Assembly (NCBI GenBank): GCA_037043455.1
Contig: JAWPHD010011491.1
Location: forward strand, 19,442 to 83,441
Direction of reading: 5' to 3'
DNA: 64,000 nucleotides
Origin: Cyrtodaria siliqua
Lineage: Eukaryota > Mollusca > Bivalvia > Adapedonta > Hiatellidae
The notes under the pieces are model-generated. The model searched no databases, was not told where the DNA came from, and saw nothing but the letters and a program-made list of their open reading frames with translations. This document shows, piece by piece, positions 37,048 to 50,500 of this stretch (its first letter is position 1; each line of letters starts with the position of its first letter). The position numbers and the translations under genes were made by a program.

Positions 37048-37295
37048 ATTTCCACTGTAAACTGCTTGCATATAATTAAGGTGCATGTACATGTAATTCA
37101 ATTTGGATGTCATGTTCTTATGGAACATCTTTATTTTTTTAAGCTAGTGGCTTTCCGTTAGTTTTTCTATGAATTTTCATATTTAAAAATCTATGGTAAA
37201 TGGTAACTAATTGTTGACTGCATTGCATCAATTAAATCTATGGTAGAATAACGAAGAAATAATGAAAACTCAAAATTGCATCACCTTTTACTTAA

Positions 37296-37633
37296 GAAAC
37301 TAACCCACCAAATAATGTCAAAACTATTTATCAAAACGTTATCCCTGTGTTCAGTTCATATAATAGCGTATATGTGCTGATTAAAAACATAGTTTTATTC
37401 ACAGTTTCTTAAAATAACCATGACCAAATATTCGTAAAATGAATTATGAGTTGGTATCTCTCAATTCGACGCTCCAGTTTCTGGGGTTTGGCCGGGCTGG
37501 TTAAAGCTGTTTATATTGTGTCTATAGAGTTTGGATTCTCAAAATATGCAAGTTGTATCTATACCTCGTCGCCAGTAGGTTTAGAATGATGTACATGTTG
37601 TAAAATGTGGCTGTTGTTGGCGGAATAGCTACT
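37296..37633. mobile_element. TTAA MITE, GAAACTAACCCRCCAA family, copy 1
   Basis: GAAACTAACCCACCAAAT left, GTTGGCGGAATAGCTACT right (inverted), TTAA at both flanks. A good second copy is 59406-59731, and a partial one lies near 46850-47185. Confidence 0.75.
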
Positions 37634-37689
37634 TTAAATATATGCAAGCAGGTTTGAAGTTAAAATAAATTGATGTGATGATTTTAACG

Positions 37690-38011
37690 TATGAATGAAT
37701 GTTGTTTAATGGCTCATCAACACAGTATAGGTTATTTAAAGCCGCCCCATAGAGAGGGAAAGGATACATAGGAATCCGGGAACCGTGCCCTACTCTTATT
37801 ATCGAATAGATTCCTATAGTTCTTTAACGTGCTCGGAGGATAGACCGATACAGGGGACCGCCCAGTTTACGTCCCCACCAGACGGACTAGGCTAAGGATA
37901 AGTGTCTTCCCCAAGAACACACCGACGAAACTCAGTGGCATTGTCAGTGGATTGAACACGGGGCCTCCGGTTACAAATCCGCCGCACTACCGACCGTGCC
38001 ACGCCAGCCCT
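37690..38011 (-). repeat. Near-complete tRNA-derived SINE
   Basis: Minus strand: tRNA-like head GTGGCACGGTCGGTAGTGCG and GTGTTCAATCCAC (A and B boxes), then a body ending GATGAGCCATTAAACAACAT and a CATT-type tail. The same body occurs at 11855-12012. Confidence 0.75.
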
Positions 38012-38403
38012 TTGCTGATTTTAATGCTTGATAGATACTTCAAAAATTGTCGTATATCCCTTTAAAGCATCATTTATGTACACGACACCTGAATGTTGAT
38101 TATCTGAGTGTTTGCTGCATGTAGTTGTTAGTTTTAATGAGGAACTTTGGACTAATAGCTATACTCGAGAGCTTTTAAAAGGTATTTGCTTTTCTGTCTT
38201 AAAAGCAAAATTGACTGAATTAGGTCTTATGATTTTACATTTATCTGCATGCTCCTGCGAAGTATGTAACTTGTTGCTTATTGAAACAATTGTATTTGCT
38301 ATAAATATCTAATATTCCTAACTGGTGCTTCACATGCACACAACACCTAAATATTTAAATAATAAAATGAAATAATGAAGCATTTCGGGAAACTGTTCCA
38401 GGT

Positions 38404-38526
38404 CTACATGGGTAGGAGATGATCGTCCAGCCGTTCTTCTGTTTCCATTAGCTGATCATCCCCCACACCCTTGTATGTCTTGGGCTGTTTGGATCTGCGC
38501 GACCGAAACACTAGATCACAGCCGTC
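38404..38526 (-). CDS. M6PR: M6PR exon 6: cytoplasmic tail with acidic dileucine
   Basis: The acceptor is TTTATTGCAG and the stop TAG is at 38406-38404. The 40 residues run DGCDLVFRSR ... KTYKGVGDDQL ... ERLDDHLLPM, almost collinear with the vertebrate tail. Cys247 matches the first palmitoylated Cys; the second position is Phe. A minus-strand SINE ends only a few bases before the acceptor. Confidence 0.95.
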   Translation of the reverse strand, partial: DGCDLVFRSRRSKQPKTYKGVGDDQLMETEERLDDHLLPM

Positions 38527-41500
38527 CTGCAATAAAATGGAATTGAGTTTTACGGCCCACCAACACAAGAAAGGTTATATGGTGCCAAACATTGATGAAC
38601 ATGCCAGTCTCATCCTCCATGTACATCTAGATAAAATATGGAGAATGGGCCTAGACCCTTCTAACCTGCAGAACTGCAGAGTTGCTGCAAATTATATTGT
38701 TGACACTACATTTACGATGGAGCCACGTTTCCACATTTGCATATGCGGTGTCATGAAGGGGTGGACAATAGACAGTATGGACTCCTCAAGCAAATCCAAT
38801 TAATTCAAATGCCTACTTCATATCTATACTCAGTTGCAAAAGAAAGTTCCATTTATAACTGATACACGCACATTGTTCAGGTTTAATACAGGCTTAACTG
38901 TATTGTTATTTTGAATTTTACCTCAGTACATCAGTTGCTTAATGGTCGCTAGTTTTGTTTAATAGCAAATCATAAGCAGAGTTGTTATACAGGATATGCA
39001 ACCTTTGAACATCTGGTTAAGACAGAAAGTTCCAAATTGCTGCATGACTGTTTTAACTGGACCTCTGCAGAGCTAAGAGCCTTGATTGCGACCAAAACAG
39101 TTTATACCTCGGTTTCAATTTCCTTTCTGACAATCATGAATGATTCTTATAATTCAAGATTAATAACTGTAACCTACTGAATTCAGCTGTTTTATAGGAA
39201 TACATAGTGGTTGTTAATGTGTACCGAATTTAAAGACAGTTGATTAACTAATGGTAGAAACTGAGCTCAGTGCAAACATTATGGACTAACAAATAGATAC
39301 AAACATGTGGCTGACAGTCAAGTCGCCCTTGTATCCTTTTCGCTAAAGGGGTTAGACAAAATGAATTATAAAAAGTATATAATTTACAGCAACCTGTGAC
39401 CATTTCATGTTGTAATACATACTGCTTGCAAGGTGCTGAAGTCCTCCACTAACTTAAAGGGGTTGATGCACTATTTCCAAACACAGTTTATGTTAAAGGG
39501 CTCTGAAAAACTTGAAAAAAGCTGGAAGAATGATCAAAATGCCATGAAAAATAAAGGAGATATGACCTATTGAAAATGTGCAAAGAACATAAATGGAGGC
39601 GGCAATCTTTGAACGATGACGTCATCGCGCCGTTTTACCATATATGGCATATTGACAAAATGTATTTTAAAGCAAAGAGAACCACTGCAAATTGATTAAA
39701 AATAAATATAAAGATGTAAAATGTATACATTTTAGTATTATTTTTCATTTGCAGTGATTTTCTTTGCTTTAAAATACATTTTATCGATATGCCATATATG
39801 GTAAAACGGCGCGATGACGTCATCGTTCAAAGATGGCCGCCTCCATTCATGTTCTTTTCAAATGTTCAATAGGTCATATCTCCTTTATTTTTCATGGCAT
39901 TTTGATCATTCTTTCAGCTTTTTTTCAAGTTTTTCAGAGCCCTTTAAGATAAACTGTGTTTGAAAATAGTGCATCAACCCCTTTAAATAGCTTCTTTATT
40001 TGTTCATATTTTAAGTCGAAACTAGTTTTGGGGAAGAAACATGTGTGATGCAATAAACTCTTCCGAGTACCCTTCTCTTATTCACAATATGGGTACTAGT
40101 CATGAGCAAAGCACTGGGACTTGGCTTTGTACACTTACATTCATACTGGAAACCAGTTTTGTCTGTGAAAAGCATACATCTCAACATCTTGTTTTAGTTA
40201 CAAAAACATCGCGTTTTCGAAGTGAAAACATATTTGCATAGGAGATTTAACAAACTTAGTTGAAAAATTATAATAAAGTGTCGTTTTTTTTATGTTTTGT
40301 TACTAAGTTGACGATTATGTCTATTTGTTTTTGTCAAAAGTAGGTAATCTACGGGACTACTCAGCTTGGAAGTCTAGGGATCACCAGAATTTGTCTCGGA
40401 CTACCCTTAGTGTCGAACCCTGGTAATACATACTGCTTGTAAGTTGCCGAAGTCCTCCCAGAATTTCTGGTTGGGAAATTGCTCCAGCCCCTTGGCCCCT
40501 AACACAAATCTGTTGTACAAACACCCGGCGATCAAGTACACACCTAATACGCTGACAAATCTACAAAACAAAAGTAATCTGTGAAATCACGCTACCAAAT
40601 CAATACCATCCAAAAATGCAAATCTTTTTTCTCTTTATTAAAATATACCAACCGTAAAATTTACATGTTAAATGCTAAGTTCGAAACAGTACATGTATAT
40701 CTGAAAATATACATTTTAATGAAAGTTTTAAAAAAAAAACAACTAAATAGCGAAAATCATGCTCTTCCCCAACCCCCGCCCTTCCCATCCCCCACACAAC
40801 ACCACCCCACAAAACAAAAGGAAAGTGCCTTAAATATTCCTCAAATTCAATACTCACACTATAAGTAAGACGGATCCCACACTGAGTCCAAATGTTACCA
40901 ATGGTTGCTTGGGGCAGACGGCAGCTGTGCTGATCTCAAACAGGTAGTAGCATGAGTCCGTCTTGTTGTTCTGCTCCTCTAGTACGATTGCCACCTCCTG
41001 TCAACATGTCTTAATTATTATCAACAACAACAAAACATGTTTAAACCACATGGCGTCTCCGTGGCCGAGTGGTTAATGACGTTGTATTGTAAACCCTCTC
41101 GTCTCTCACCACTGCATGTTTGAATCCCACTGGGAGGTCGACTTGTAAGTGAGGAAGTGTCAATTCTTACAGATGGCGGGAGGTGTACAGTACTGCTTCT
41201 ACCCAGGATAAGTGGGTGGTCTGCCTCCACCATAAAAGAAATCGACAGTCATATATAACCTTACATGTGTTGAAAGTGACTTAAAACACCATACAAACAA
41301 ACAAAACAAAATCTTTTAACCACAGGCTTTCATTACAATAGAATAGCAAAGGATAGAAAGAAGAAAATATAGTGCTATAATACATGTATATCGTAAAAGG
41401 ACATCATTACGTGGTTCCGAGAATTAACTTTCATACCCCATAAAACCCCTTCTCCAAGAAGTGAAAACGGGGTTGGCTGGAGTATGAAATAAAACCTTAA

Positions 41501-44500
41501 TTTCGGCTTAAACATTTTGCATATTGTAAAATGAAAAAATTTAATAGGTAATTTTAAACAGGTTAATGCATTTTTTCATTAATAATGTTTTCAAACGTGT
41601 TTTCTTGCTAAAATATCCATTATAAAATTCTGCAAATAAGCTATGGAATTCAGGCGGGACCACGTAACATACTATAACACCATCATTCTATTCTTCTCTC
41701 TACATGTATCCTTTCAATTTACTATTGTAATTAAACATGTTTTTAACAGTTTAATTTCTTTTCATACATAAATCCAATTTTATATAAAGGAACAAGTTTT
41801 ACATATTATGTTGAAACAGCCATCTGGAGATATTTTTAGTAAAAAAAATCACATTAAGAGTTCCTACCCAAGATTCCACTATATGATGTTTATTTGCTTG
41901 AATGCATGTTGTTTGAAAGAAACTGAGACATTATGGAACGGTTTATGGAACGGTTTACTGAATTTGATGTAATACAGCAGTTACTGGTACATGAGGTCAC
42001 GTTGAGATGTCCTACCCCAGATATAAGGGCTATTCCATTAAACATACCCAGGACAGGAGGGAACATCTATGGGTGGACCATATTTTCTGAAATTTAGTTC
42101 TTTAAACTCAATTTTGCACCTAATAGTGTGTGTTCAATTTCGTAACTGCCTTCCTGGGGTTCCAGTTATGTCAGTCTTCGAATAAACCCACTAGCCCAAG
42201 CCCGATTTTTTTTAAATTTATGTAGTCAGGCTAAAGGAAAATGTACGGGTTTTCATTGAGTATATAAGAATTCGGTCTAGTGACACAATTTTTTTAATTC
42301 AAAGACTGTTTAAATGGAATAGCCCTAACTACTACTTTTGGTTGCCCCAATGAATATACCGTAGTCTCTTGGAAAAAAAATAATGTTGAGTTAAAAATAG
42401 AACATTAAAGTACGAAAAATCTTAAGTTACTTGCGGTCAATAGTTCACATCCACAACTTCTATATCAAGTTAAGATTTTCTATCCAAGATACCACTATGA
42501 CCTATTTCAGTGTGTTTTCTATACTTTGGGAACATAACCCATACCGTCACAATTAGGAATTTTAGCGCAATTTTTCGTAAAATTGGGAAAATATACGGGA
42601 AAACATTCATTTTGTAATGGTATCAAGTTTAATACTGTTTACAGGACACCAAGGTCAACAGAGGCATTTAAAAGTGTTTTGTACACAATACTTGTCACTC
42701 CCTTTTTTTTTTAAAATGTTTTCTTTCAATGTTTTCTTTCAATTTGGAACTTTTTGTTTCAAAATTGGAAAAACAGATACCGGTATGTTTTGGAATTGGA
42801 AATATGACCCAATAATGGCTATAAAAACAGCCAACATATTTTTTGTAATTGTGCAGCCTTTGTGATTCCCATGCAAGAATAGGGACCCTGCTGACTCTGG
42901 TGCTTTATGACCTGGCAGTGAGCTTGGCAGAGGGGTCGAATTCTGCCGAATTAATATAAAAAAATAATTCTCTAAAATGTGCCAATAGGACATGTAGGAC
43001 TATGAAACGCTTTTAGATGCCTCTGTTGACCTGGTATTAAAGACACAATTATGAAATGAATGTTTGCTATTGTACTCATCTCGGTGAATCATTGAGTACG
43101 TTGGCAGAGGGACTATAATCCTTAGAACTACACACACAAACGCACTGAATGTTTTACTGCCTTTTTCCCCGCCCCCACAAAATTCCCAATTGTTAAGCTA
43201 TGGGTTATGTTCCCAAAATATAGAAAAAAACACACTGATCTCTTAATACAGTTGACCTTTCAAGCAGATTTGGCTGTGCCATTTTCTTCAGATAACTTCA
43301 GTTATAAAGGTCAATAAGATTCCAAGCTGACTTACGTCCGGGGCTGTCATATCACAGATAAACATGATTCTTGCACGACGATTTTCAGGAGTCTTTCTGT
43401 CAGGTCCCATACAATGTGAGCCATATTTATCTCCCCCATTGTACTCAAGCATTACCCACTCCGCTGTAACACAAGCAATAATTTGTTTTTCTTAAGAACA
43501 TCATAAACTTATTTTTTTATTAAAGGGACGCATGGCAATCTTCAGGATATATATATTTATTTTATGATATGCAATGAAATACTGTATGTTATCAGTGAAA
43601 TAAAAGTGTTATTCCATACTGTGGAATATATAGTTTTATTTCACAGTAGCTGCCGGGACTACATTTTTAATGTACAACTAACACAGATGCGCAGTAAAAC
43701 AACTCACAAGATATTCCTACACAAATGTAAACATGCCTAGAGAAAAACACTGCGAATTGTACATTCTATTCAAACAATGATTGAAATGGATTTCAAAAGT
43801 TAAAAGGAAATGATTGCCAATACAAATATATTAAACAGATTGTTCTATTTTGGTATAAATAAAATATCTTTGGACCTATTTTGTAGTCTGGCAAAAAATG
43901 TGCAAAGTGGCTTAGTTATTGAAATTGCCTCCCTTTTTCCCTAGTTTCCCTACAAAATTGTTTGTAAAATCATAAAATAAAAAGAAAATTTGTTGGTAAT
44001 AACATATTTTATTTCATCTCGAAGTCAGAAAATTTCTCGATGAAATGAAACATGATGTTCACTCCAAAACAACAAATATCTTCTATATATATACTTAAGG
44101 AAAAAAGAAATGCAACTTTATTAAGGTCAGTATGTATGAAGTGTTATTTGTTCAAAATAATCTTCAGTTAATGTACCAGTGATTGAAAACTGCCACCGAT
44201 ACCTCCACCACCTTTTGAAAGTATTCTTAAGTAAAGCATGAAATACAAAATTTAACAGATGCACGTGTCGTGGCATATTGTACTCGGGAACAAATGCCAC
44301 TTTCTGTAATAATTTTGTCGCACGACATCATTTATCAAGAATCCAGCATTTTTTGTCAAATTTAGTAAGTTTTTCTTTATGCCACGTTTACATAAAGAGT
44401 TGCGTAAAGATGCCGTCAGATAGCTGTTGAACTGAGTTTCGCAGTGTATGGTGTCTGTCTATCTTTGCGTGCATAACTGCACTCAAACGCTCGGCCAATC

Positions 44501-47500
44501 CCGTCATTCCTCGGGATCCCGCCTCGTGTGTATCACGACGCTTCGGTTTGTTCGAGATCTTGACATTCTGTTAGCCGGAAGGCAACGGCATAGAAAATAG
44601 TGCACTGTTGCTAAGCTGTGGTTACATAAACAATATGGCCGCTTGCCACAGTGTTGATGTATGATTTGCGTTGCATGTTTGTTATTTACAATACAGATGA
44701 AGGTTTTAATACTGCTTTCACGTAAATAAACTATAGATGGAGCAATCAGCTAAATGACATTGCAAAATGTTGAATATAACTTTGATTTTGAATGCAAATT
44801 CGTTTTGGCTGGAATCTGACGCGCGTCACCCTAGTATGATGTAACCAATATGGAAACCTGCATTACATTACATTTGAGTCATGCTGCGAAGCAGTGTATG
44901 AGATGTTGCGAATGAACTGCACTACAACAAGACCATTTCAATGTCTGAGAGCGCCTGTATTGACCCAACAACCGTCCTAATCAATGATGTCAAGGTGTTA
45001 CGTCTCATCACAAGCACCTACGTTAGTGCTTCCGCACCCCAGCAAAAAACGTTATGAACTTGAGGGGTCCTCCTAACAACCGAATATGTGCCAGGACCAT
45101 TTTTAATCGACAACCTTATTAGTATGTGCTGCCCGGGTCATATGACGAAACGCTCAGATTCCCACAAAACTAGCAGAACATTAATAGGAGACCTAAATAC
45201 TGTGTACTGAAATAAACTCATAGTTTTAAGTTAAATGCATATCAAAATATTTGATTATTATACAGAGTTGCGTTTCTTTTTTCCTTTAGCATATAATATA
45301 TACTGAGAGTACTTTTTCTAAAACTAACTGTGTCCTACTAGTGTTGAGAAATAATGAAAAACATCACTAAAGGACTAGGTATGATAAGGGGCAAAATTGG
45401 CCCCCAATATTGAAAGTTTTAATGCACAAGTTTTGAATAAATGGTTAAGCTACAAATGAACTGAATCATTATTAAGGCTCTAAATGAGTTTAAGAGCCTC
45501 ACAAAGAAGTCTTAATGCCTTTTCATTCAAAAAATTACGTTTTTGCTCATTTTCAGCAGTTTTCAATCAGTTTTTGGTCTTGGAAATACAAAGCGCACCC
45601 TCGACACAGCTGATTTTTTGTTGAAACAGGTACTTGATAGGGATGCATCATCAGCCAAAAAACTGTGTGTGCTCGGAGGTGCGCTCTATATTTTTTGGAT
45701 AAAAAACCCGCCCAGAAAGGTCCAAAATATAACAAAATATAACAAAATTACCAAAAATGCGATTTTTTGAGACCCTGTTAATTATTCTAAATAAATTAAA
45801 TAAATAAAATATATTTTGAAGATAGAATATGATCAATTTACTTCAACATGCACAACAGATTATATATATGTAAATATGAATTTGCATTTTGAATATATTG
45901 GGGAGGTTCTGTAAGCACTAAATATTTCAACAGATTTCGGTAAAGGGAAATAACTGTAACCAAACTGTAAATTACTAAAGGTGTATACATTGTATTCATT
46001 GTATTCTTATTTTGCGCACTATAGGTGGCATGTTATAAACAGTTATAGAAAATTATATATTAACGACTACAATAATTTCACTGCAGGAAAACAAATTGTG
46101 ATCTTAAAGGGAGTACATCAGGCTTTTCATGGGAGTCTAGGTGTCCAACTTAAATTGACAATATTAATATTTTCTATTCTACATGGCCAAAACATAATGA
46201 ATGAGCCTAAGACTTATCCCTTATTTGCAAAGAAATTCATTCTGCACATAAATACGTGCTATCCTAGGTGATGCACCAGGGTTAATTTCAGCATTTTACG
46301 TCCGATTCCGACCTAGCAATATGGTGTTTTCAAAGTTTAGACATTAACAAAATGATTCTAACATCATATTTTATATAGAAAGATCCTTGCTTTCAAAATT
46401 ATTTTGTCAGATAAAAAGAAAGCAAGATTGCTGTGTGTCCCTTTAAATGACTATTTTGTAATCTAATTGACTACTTTGTAATTGACTATTTTGTAATCTT
46501 AATGACTATTTTGTAATTGACTACTTTGTAATCTAAATGACTACTTTGTAATCTAAATGACTACTTTGTAATCTAAATGACTACTTTGTAATCGACTACT
46601 TTGTAATCTAAATGACTATTTTGTAATCTAATTGACTACTTTGTAATTGACTACTTATTCTAAATGACTACTTTGTAATCTAAATGACTACTTTGTGTAA
46701 TCTAAATGACTACTTTGTAATCTAAATGACTACTTTGTAATCTGAATGACTACTTTGTGTAATCTAAATTACTACTTTGTAATCTAAATTACTACATTGT
46801 AATTGACTATTTTGTAATCTAAATGACTACTTTGTAATTGACTACTTCATAATGACATTTTACAAAATATGTACACCATTTCTAAACCTACTAACGACGA
46901 GGTATATACAGAACTTAAATATTTTGAGAATCCAAACTCTATAGACGCAGTATAAACGGCTTTAACCAGACAGACCAAACCCCAAATCCGGAGCTTCGAA
47001 TATTGAGAGTTATAAACTCATAATTCATCTTATGCATATTCAATCACGGGTATATCTTAATCAACTGTCAATAAACCTTAACTTTTAATCTGCACATATA
47101 CATATTATGTATTACGAACAACTGGACAGAGTTTTGATTAACAGCTTCTTGTGTAATTTTGCCTCTTTTTTTTTTGCAGGTTATTTTTTTTTTAATAATA
47201 ATTATAACAAGAGGTCAATGACCTTGAAGCTCTACTGATTGATTTTGATTTCAGAAAGTAGTCGCTACAAACTTGTTTTTTGAAAATTTTATTTTTAGCC
47301 GCCACGGCTAATCTTAAATTTGCCATCTTAAATTTCCGGCCAATCTTAAATTTTGCTAGGATCAATTAGACATCAAGAGCAACATTCCTGGGAGTAGTCG
47401 CTACAAGTTTTCATTATATAACTCTATATAAACAAAGATGGCCGCTGACAGCCATGTTTAACATCGAATCAAAACGATTTTAGACAAGGACCAACATTAT

Positions 47501-50500
47501 GTCATGCTGATCATTTTAGAAAAAGTCCCATATCAATATCACTTATAGTTTTCAAGAAGAAGTCGCTACAAACTTGTAATTTAAAAATCTATTTTTAGCC
47601 ATGGAGGCCTTCTAGAATTTCCGGCCGACCTGAACTTTTGCTAGGATCAATAAGACATTAAGAGCAACATTCCTGTAAAGTTTCATGAAAATCCGCTAAG
47701 TAGTTTCAGAGGAGCAGTCGCTACAAGTTTTCATTATGTAACTCTATGTAAACAAAGATGGCCACTGGCAGCCATGTTTAACGTCGAATCAAAATAATGT
47801 TCGACTCGGATAACCATCATGTCATGCTGATCATTTTAGAAAAAGTCCCATATCAATATCTCTTATAGTTTTCAAGAAGTAGTCGCTACAAACTTGTATT
47901 TTGAAAATCTATTTTTAGCCATGGCGGCCATCTTGAATTTCCGACCGACCTGAAATTTTGCTAGGATCAAATAGACATCAAGAGCAACATTCCTGTGAAG
48001 TTTCATGAACATCCGTCAAGCAGTTTCAGAGGAGTAGTCGCTACAAGTTTTTACTATATAACTCAATGTAAACAAAGATGGCCGCTGGCAGCCATGTTTA
48101 ACGTCGAATCAAAACGGTTTTTGACAAGGACCAACATCATGTCATGCTGATCATTTTAGAAAAAGTCCCATATCAATATCACTTATAGTTTTCAAGAAGT
48201 AGTCGCTACAAACTTGTATTTTAAAACTCTATTTTTAGCTTTGGCGGCCATCTTGGATTTCACATCAACATGAATTTTTGCTAAGATCAACTAGAATTTA
48301 TGGGCAACATTTCTGTAAAGTTTCATGAATATCCATCCAGTAGTTTCAGAGGAGAAGTCGCTACAAATAAAAGTTTAGGAACAGACGGACGCCGCACCAC
48401 GGCATAAGCTCTGCTGATCTCTGATCAGTCGAGCTAAAAACAGTATAAGGCAAATTGTTTTTGCATGTTACTAACTGTTGATAATACTGCACCAATAATA
48501 TATTATTATACATGGGAGAATAAGAAGAAACAAGAGGTCAATGACCTTGAAGCTCTACTGATTGATTTTGATTTCAGGAAGTAGTCGCTACACTTGTTTT
48601 TTGAAAATCTATTTTTAACCGCGGCGGCCATCTTGAATTTCAGGCCGACCTGAAATTTTGCTAGGATCAATAAGACATTAAGAGCAACATTCCTATGAAG
48701 TTTCATGAAAATCCGTCAAGTAGTTTCAGAGGAGTAGTCGCTACAAGTTTTCATTATATAACTCTATGTAAACAAAGATGGCCGCTGGCAGCCATGTTTA
48801 ACGTCAAATCAAAACGATTTTCGACAAGGACCAACATCATGTCATACTGATCATTTTAGAAAAAGTCCCATATCAATATCTCTTATTGTTTTGAAGAAGT
48901 AGTCGCTACAAACTTATTTATTTTAAATCTATTTTTTAGCTGTGGCGGCCATCTTGAATTTCCGACCGACCTGAAATTTTTCTAGGATCAACTAGACATC
49001 AAGAGCAACATTCCTGTGAAGTTTCATGAACATCCGTCAAGTAGTTTCAGAGGAGTAGTCGCTACAAGTTTTTACAATATAACTCTATGTAACCAAAGAT
49101 GGCCACTGGCAGCCATGTTTAACGTCGAATCAAAATAATTTTCCACAAGGATCAACATCATGTCATGCTGATCATTTTAGAAAAAGTCCCATATCAATAT
49201 CACTTATAGTTTTCAAGAAGTAGTCGCTACAAACTTATTTTTTAAAAATCTATTTTTAGCTGTGACGGCCATCTTGAATTTCCGGCCGACCTGAAATTTT
49301 TCTAGAATCAATTAGACATCAAGAGCAACATTCCTGTAAAGTTTCATGACAATCCGCCAAGTAGTTTCAGAGGAGTAGTCGCTACAAGTTTTTACTATAT
49401 AACTCTTTGTAAACAAAGATGGCCACTGGCAGCCATGTTTAACGTTGAATCAAAACGATTTTTGACAAGGATCAACATCATGTCATGCTGATCATTTTAG
49501 AAAAAGTTCCATATCAATATCACTTATAGTTTTCAAGAAGTAGTCGCTACAAACTTGTATATTAAAACTCTATTTTTAGCTTTGGTGGCCATCTTTGATT
49601 TCACATCAACATGAATTTTTGCTAGGATCAACTAGACTTTATGGGCAACATTTCCGTAAAGTTTCATGAATATCTATCCAGTAGTTTCAGAGGAGTTGTC
49701 GCTACAAATAAAAGTTTACGAACAGACGGCCAGATGGCCAGACGGACGGACGGACGCCGCACCACGGCATAAGCTCTGCTGATCTCTGATCAGTCGAGTT
49801 AAAAATGAAAACTCAAAAAAATTAAATATTATATGCAAGCAGGTTTAAAGTCCAAATGATACTGGATTAATACATAGAGATTCTAAGATTGCCAAGGACT
49901 GGCCTGCTGCGAACTTACGCCCAGCAACGATATCACAGTCTGTGTATTTCCCAATCACTTTTGGTGTTGAGTCTTTTTTTTTAATCTGTACAACGCCTGC
50001 ACCCTTCAGCTTGTCTTCTGAGCCTTGTGGAAAAGGGTCCATTGCATCAGCACAAATACCAATATTGTATGTGAATTCACCATCTTCTACAGAGAACCTG
50101 AAAGAGTAGCGATTTTTGTCACCCTTTTGGGAATGGTACCTGTAAATTTGCATTGAGTTGCAGAGATTGGGATTTTTTTCACTCAAATTGGGAAAAAAAC
50201 ATACTTTTGCGATTAGGAATGGTACCGTTTTTCATACCACTTATATAAGGAAAAAACACTGAGAATATACAATTTTAAACATAAATTGCTTAAACTTGTA
50301 TACTACTTGTGTAAAAAACATGTTAACCCTCCAAAGAACACCAAAGGGTAGGCAAGTATGTTTTTTAATTTTAAAAGCATATACAATTTACTGATGAACC
50401 CAAAATTATGACCTTGAACTTTGAAGTACAGGCACAAATCTGATATTATATTAGTACTACAAACAAAACTTTTGTTTTAATAAATAATTGTATTATCAAG

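Noticed and set aside
41045..41125. tRNA gene-like segment with A and B boxes
   Set aside because: Poor acceptor-stem pairing and it is followed by a SINE body, so it is a SINE head.
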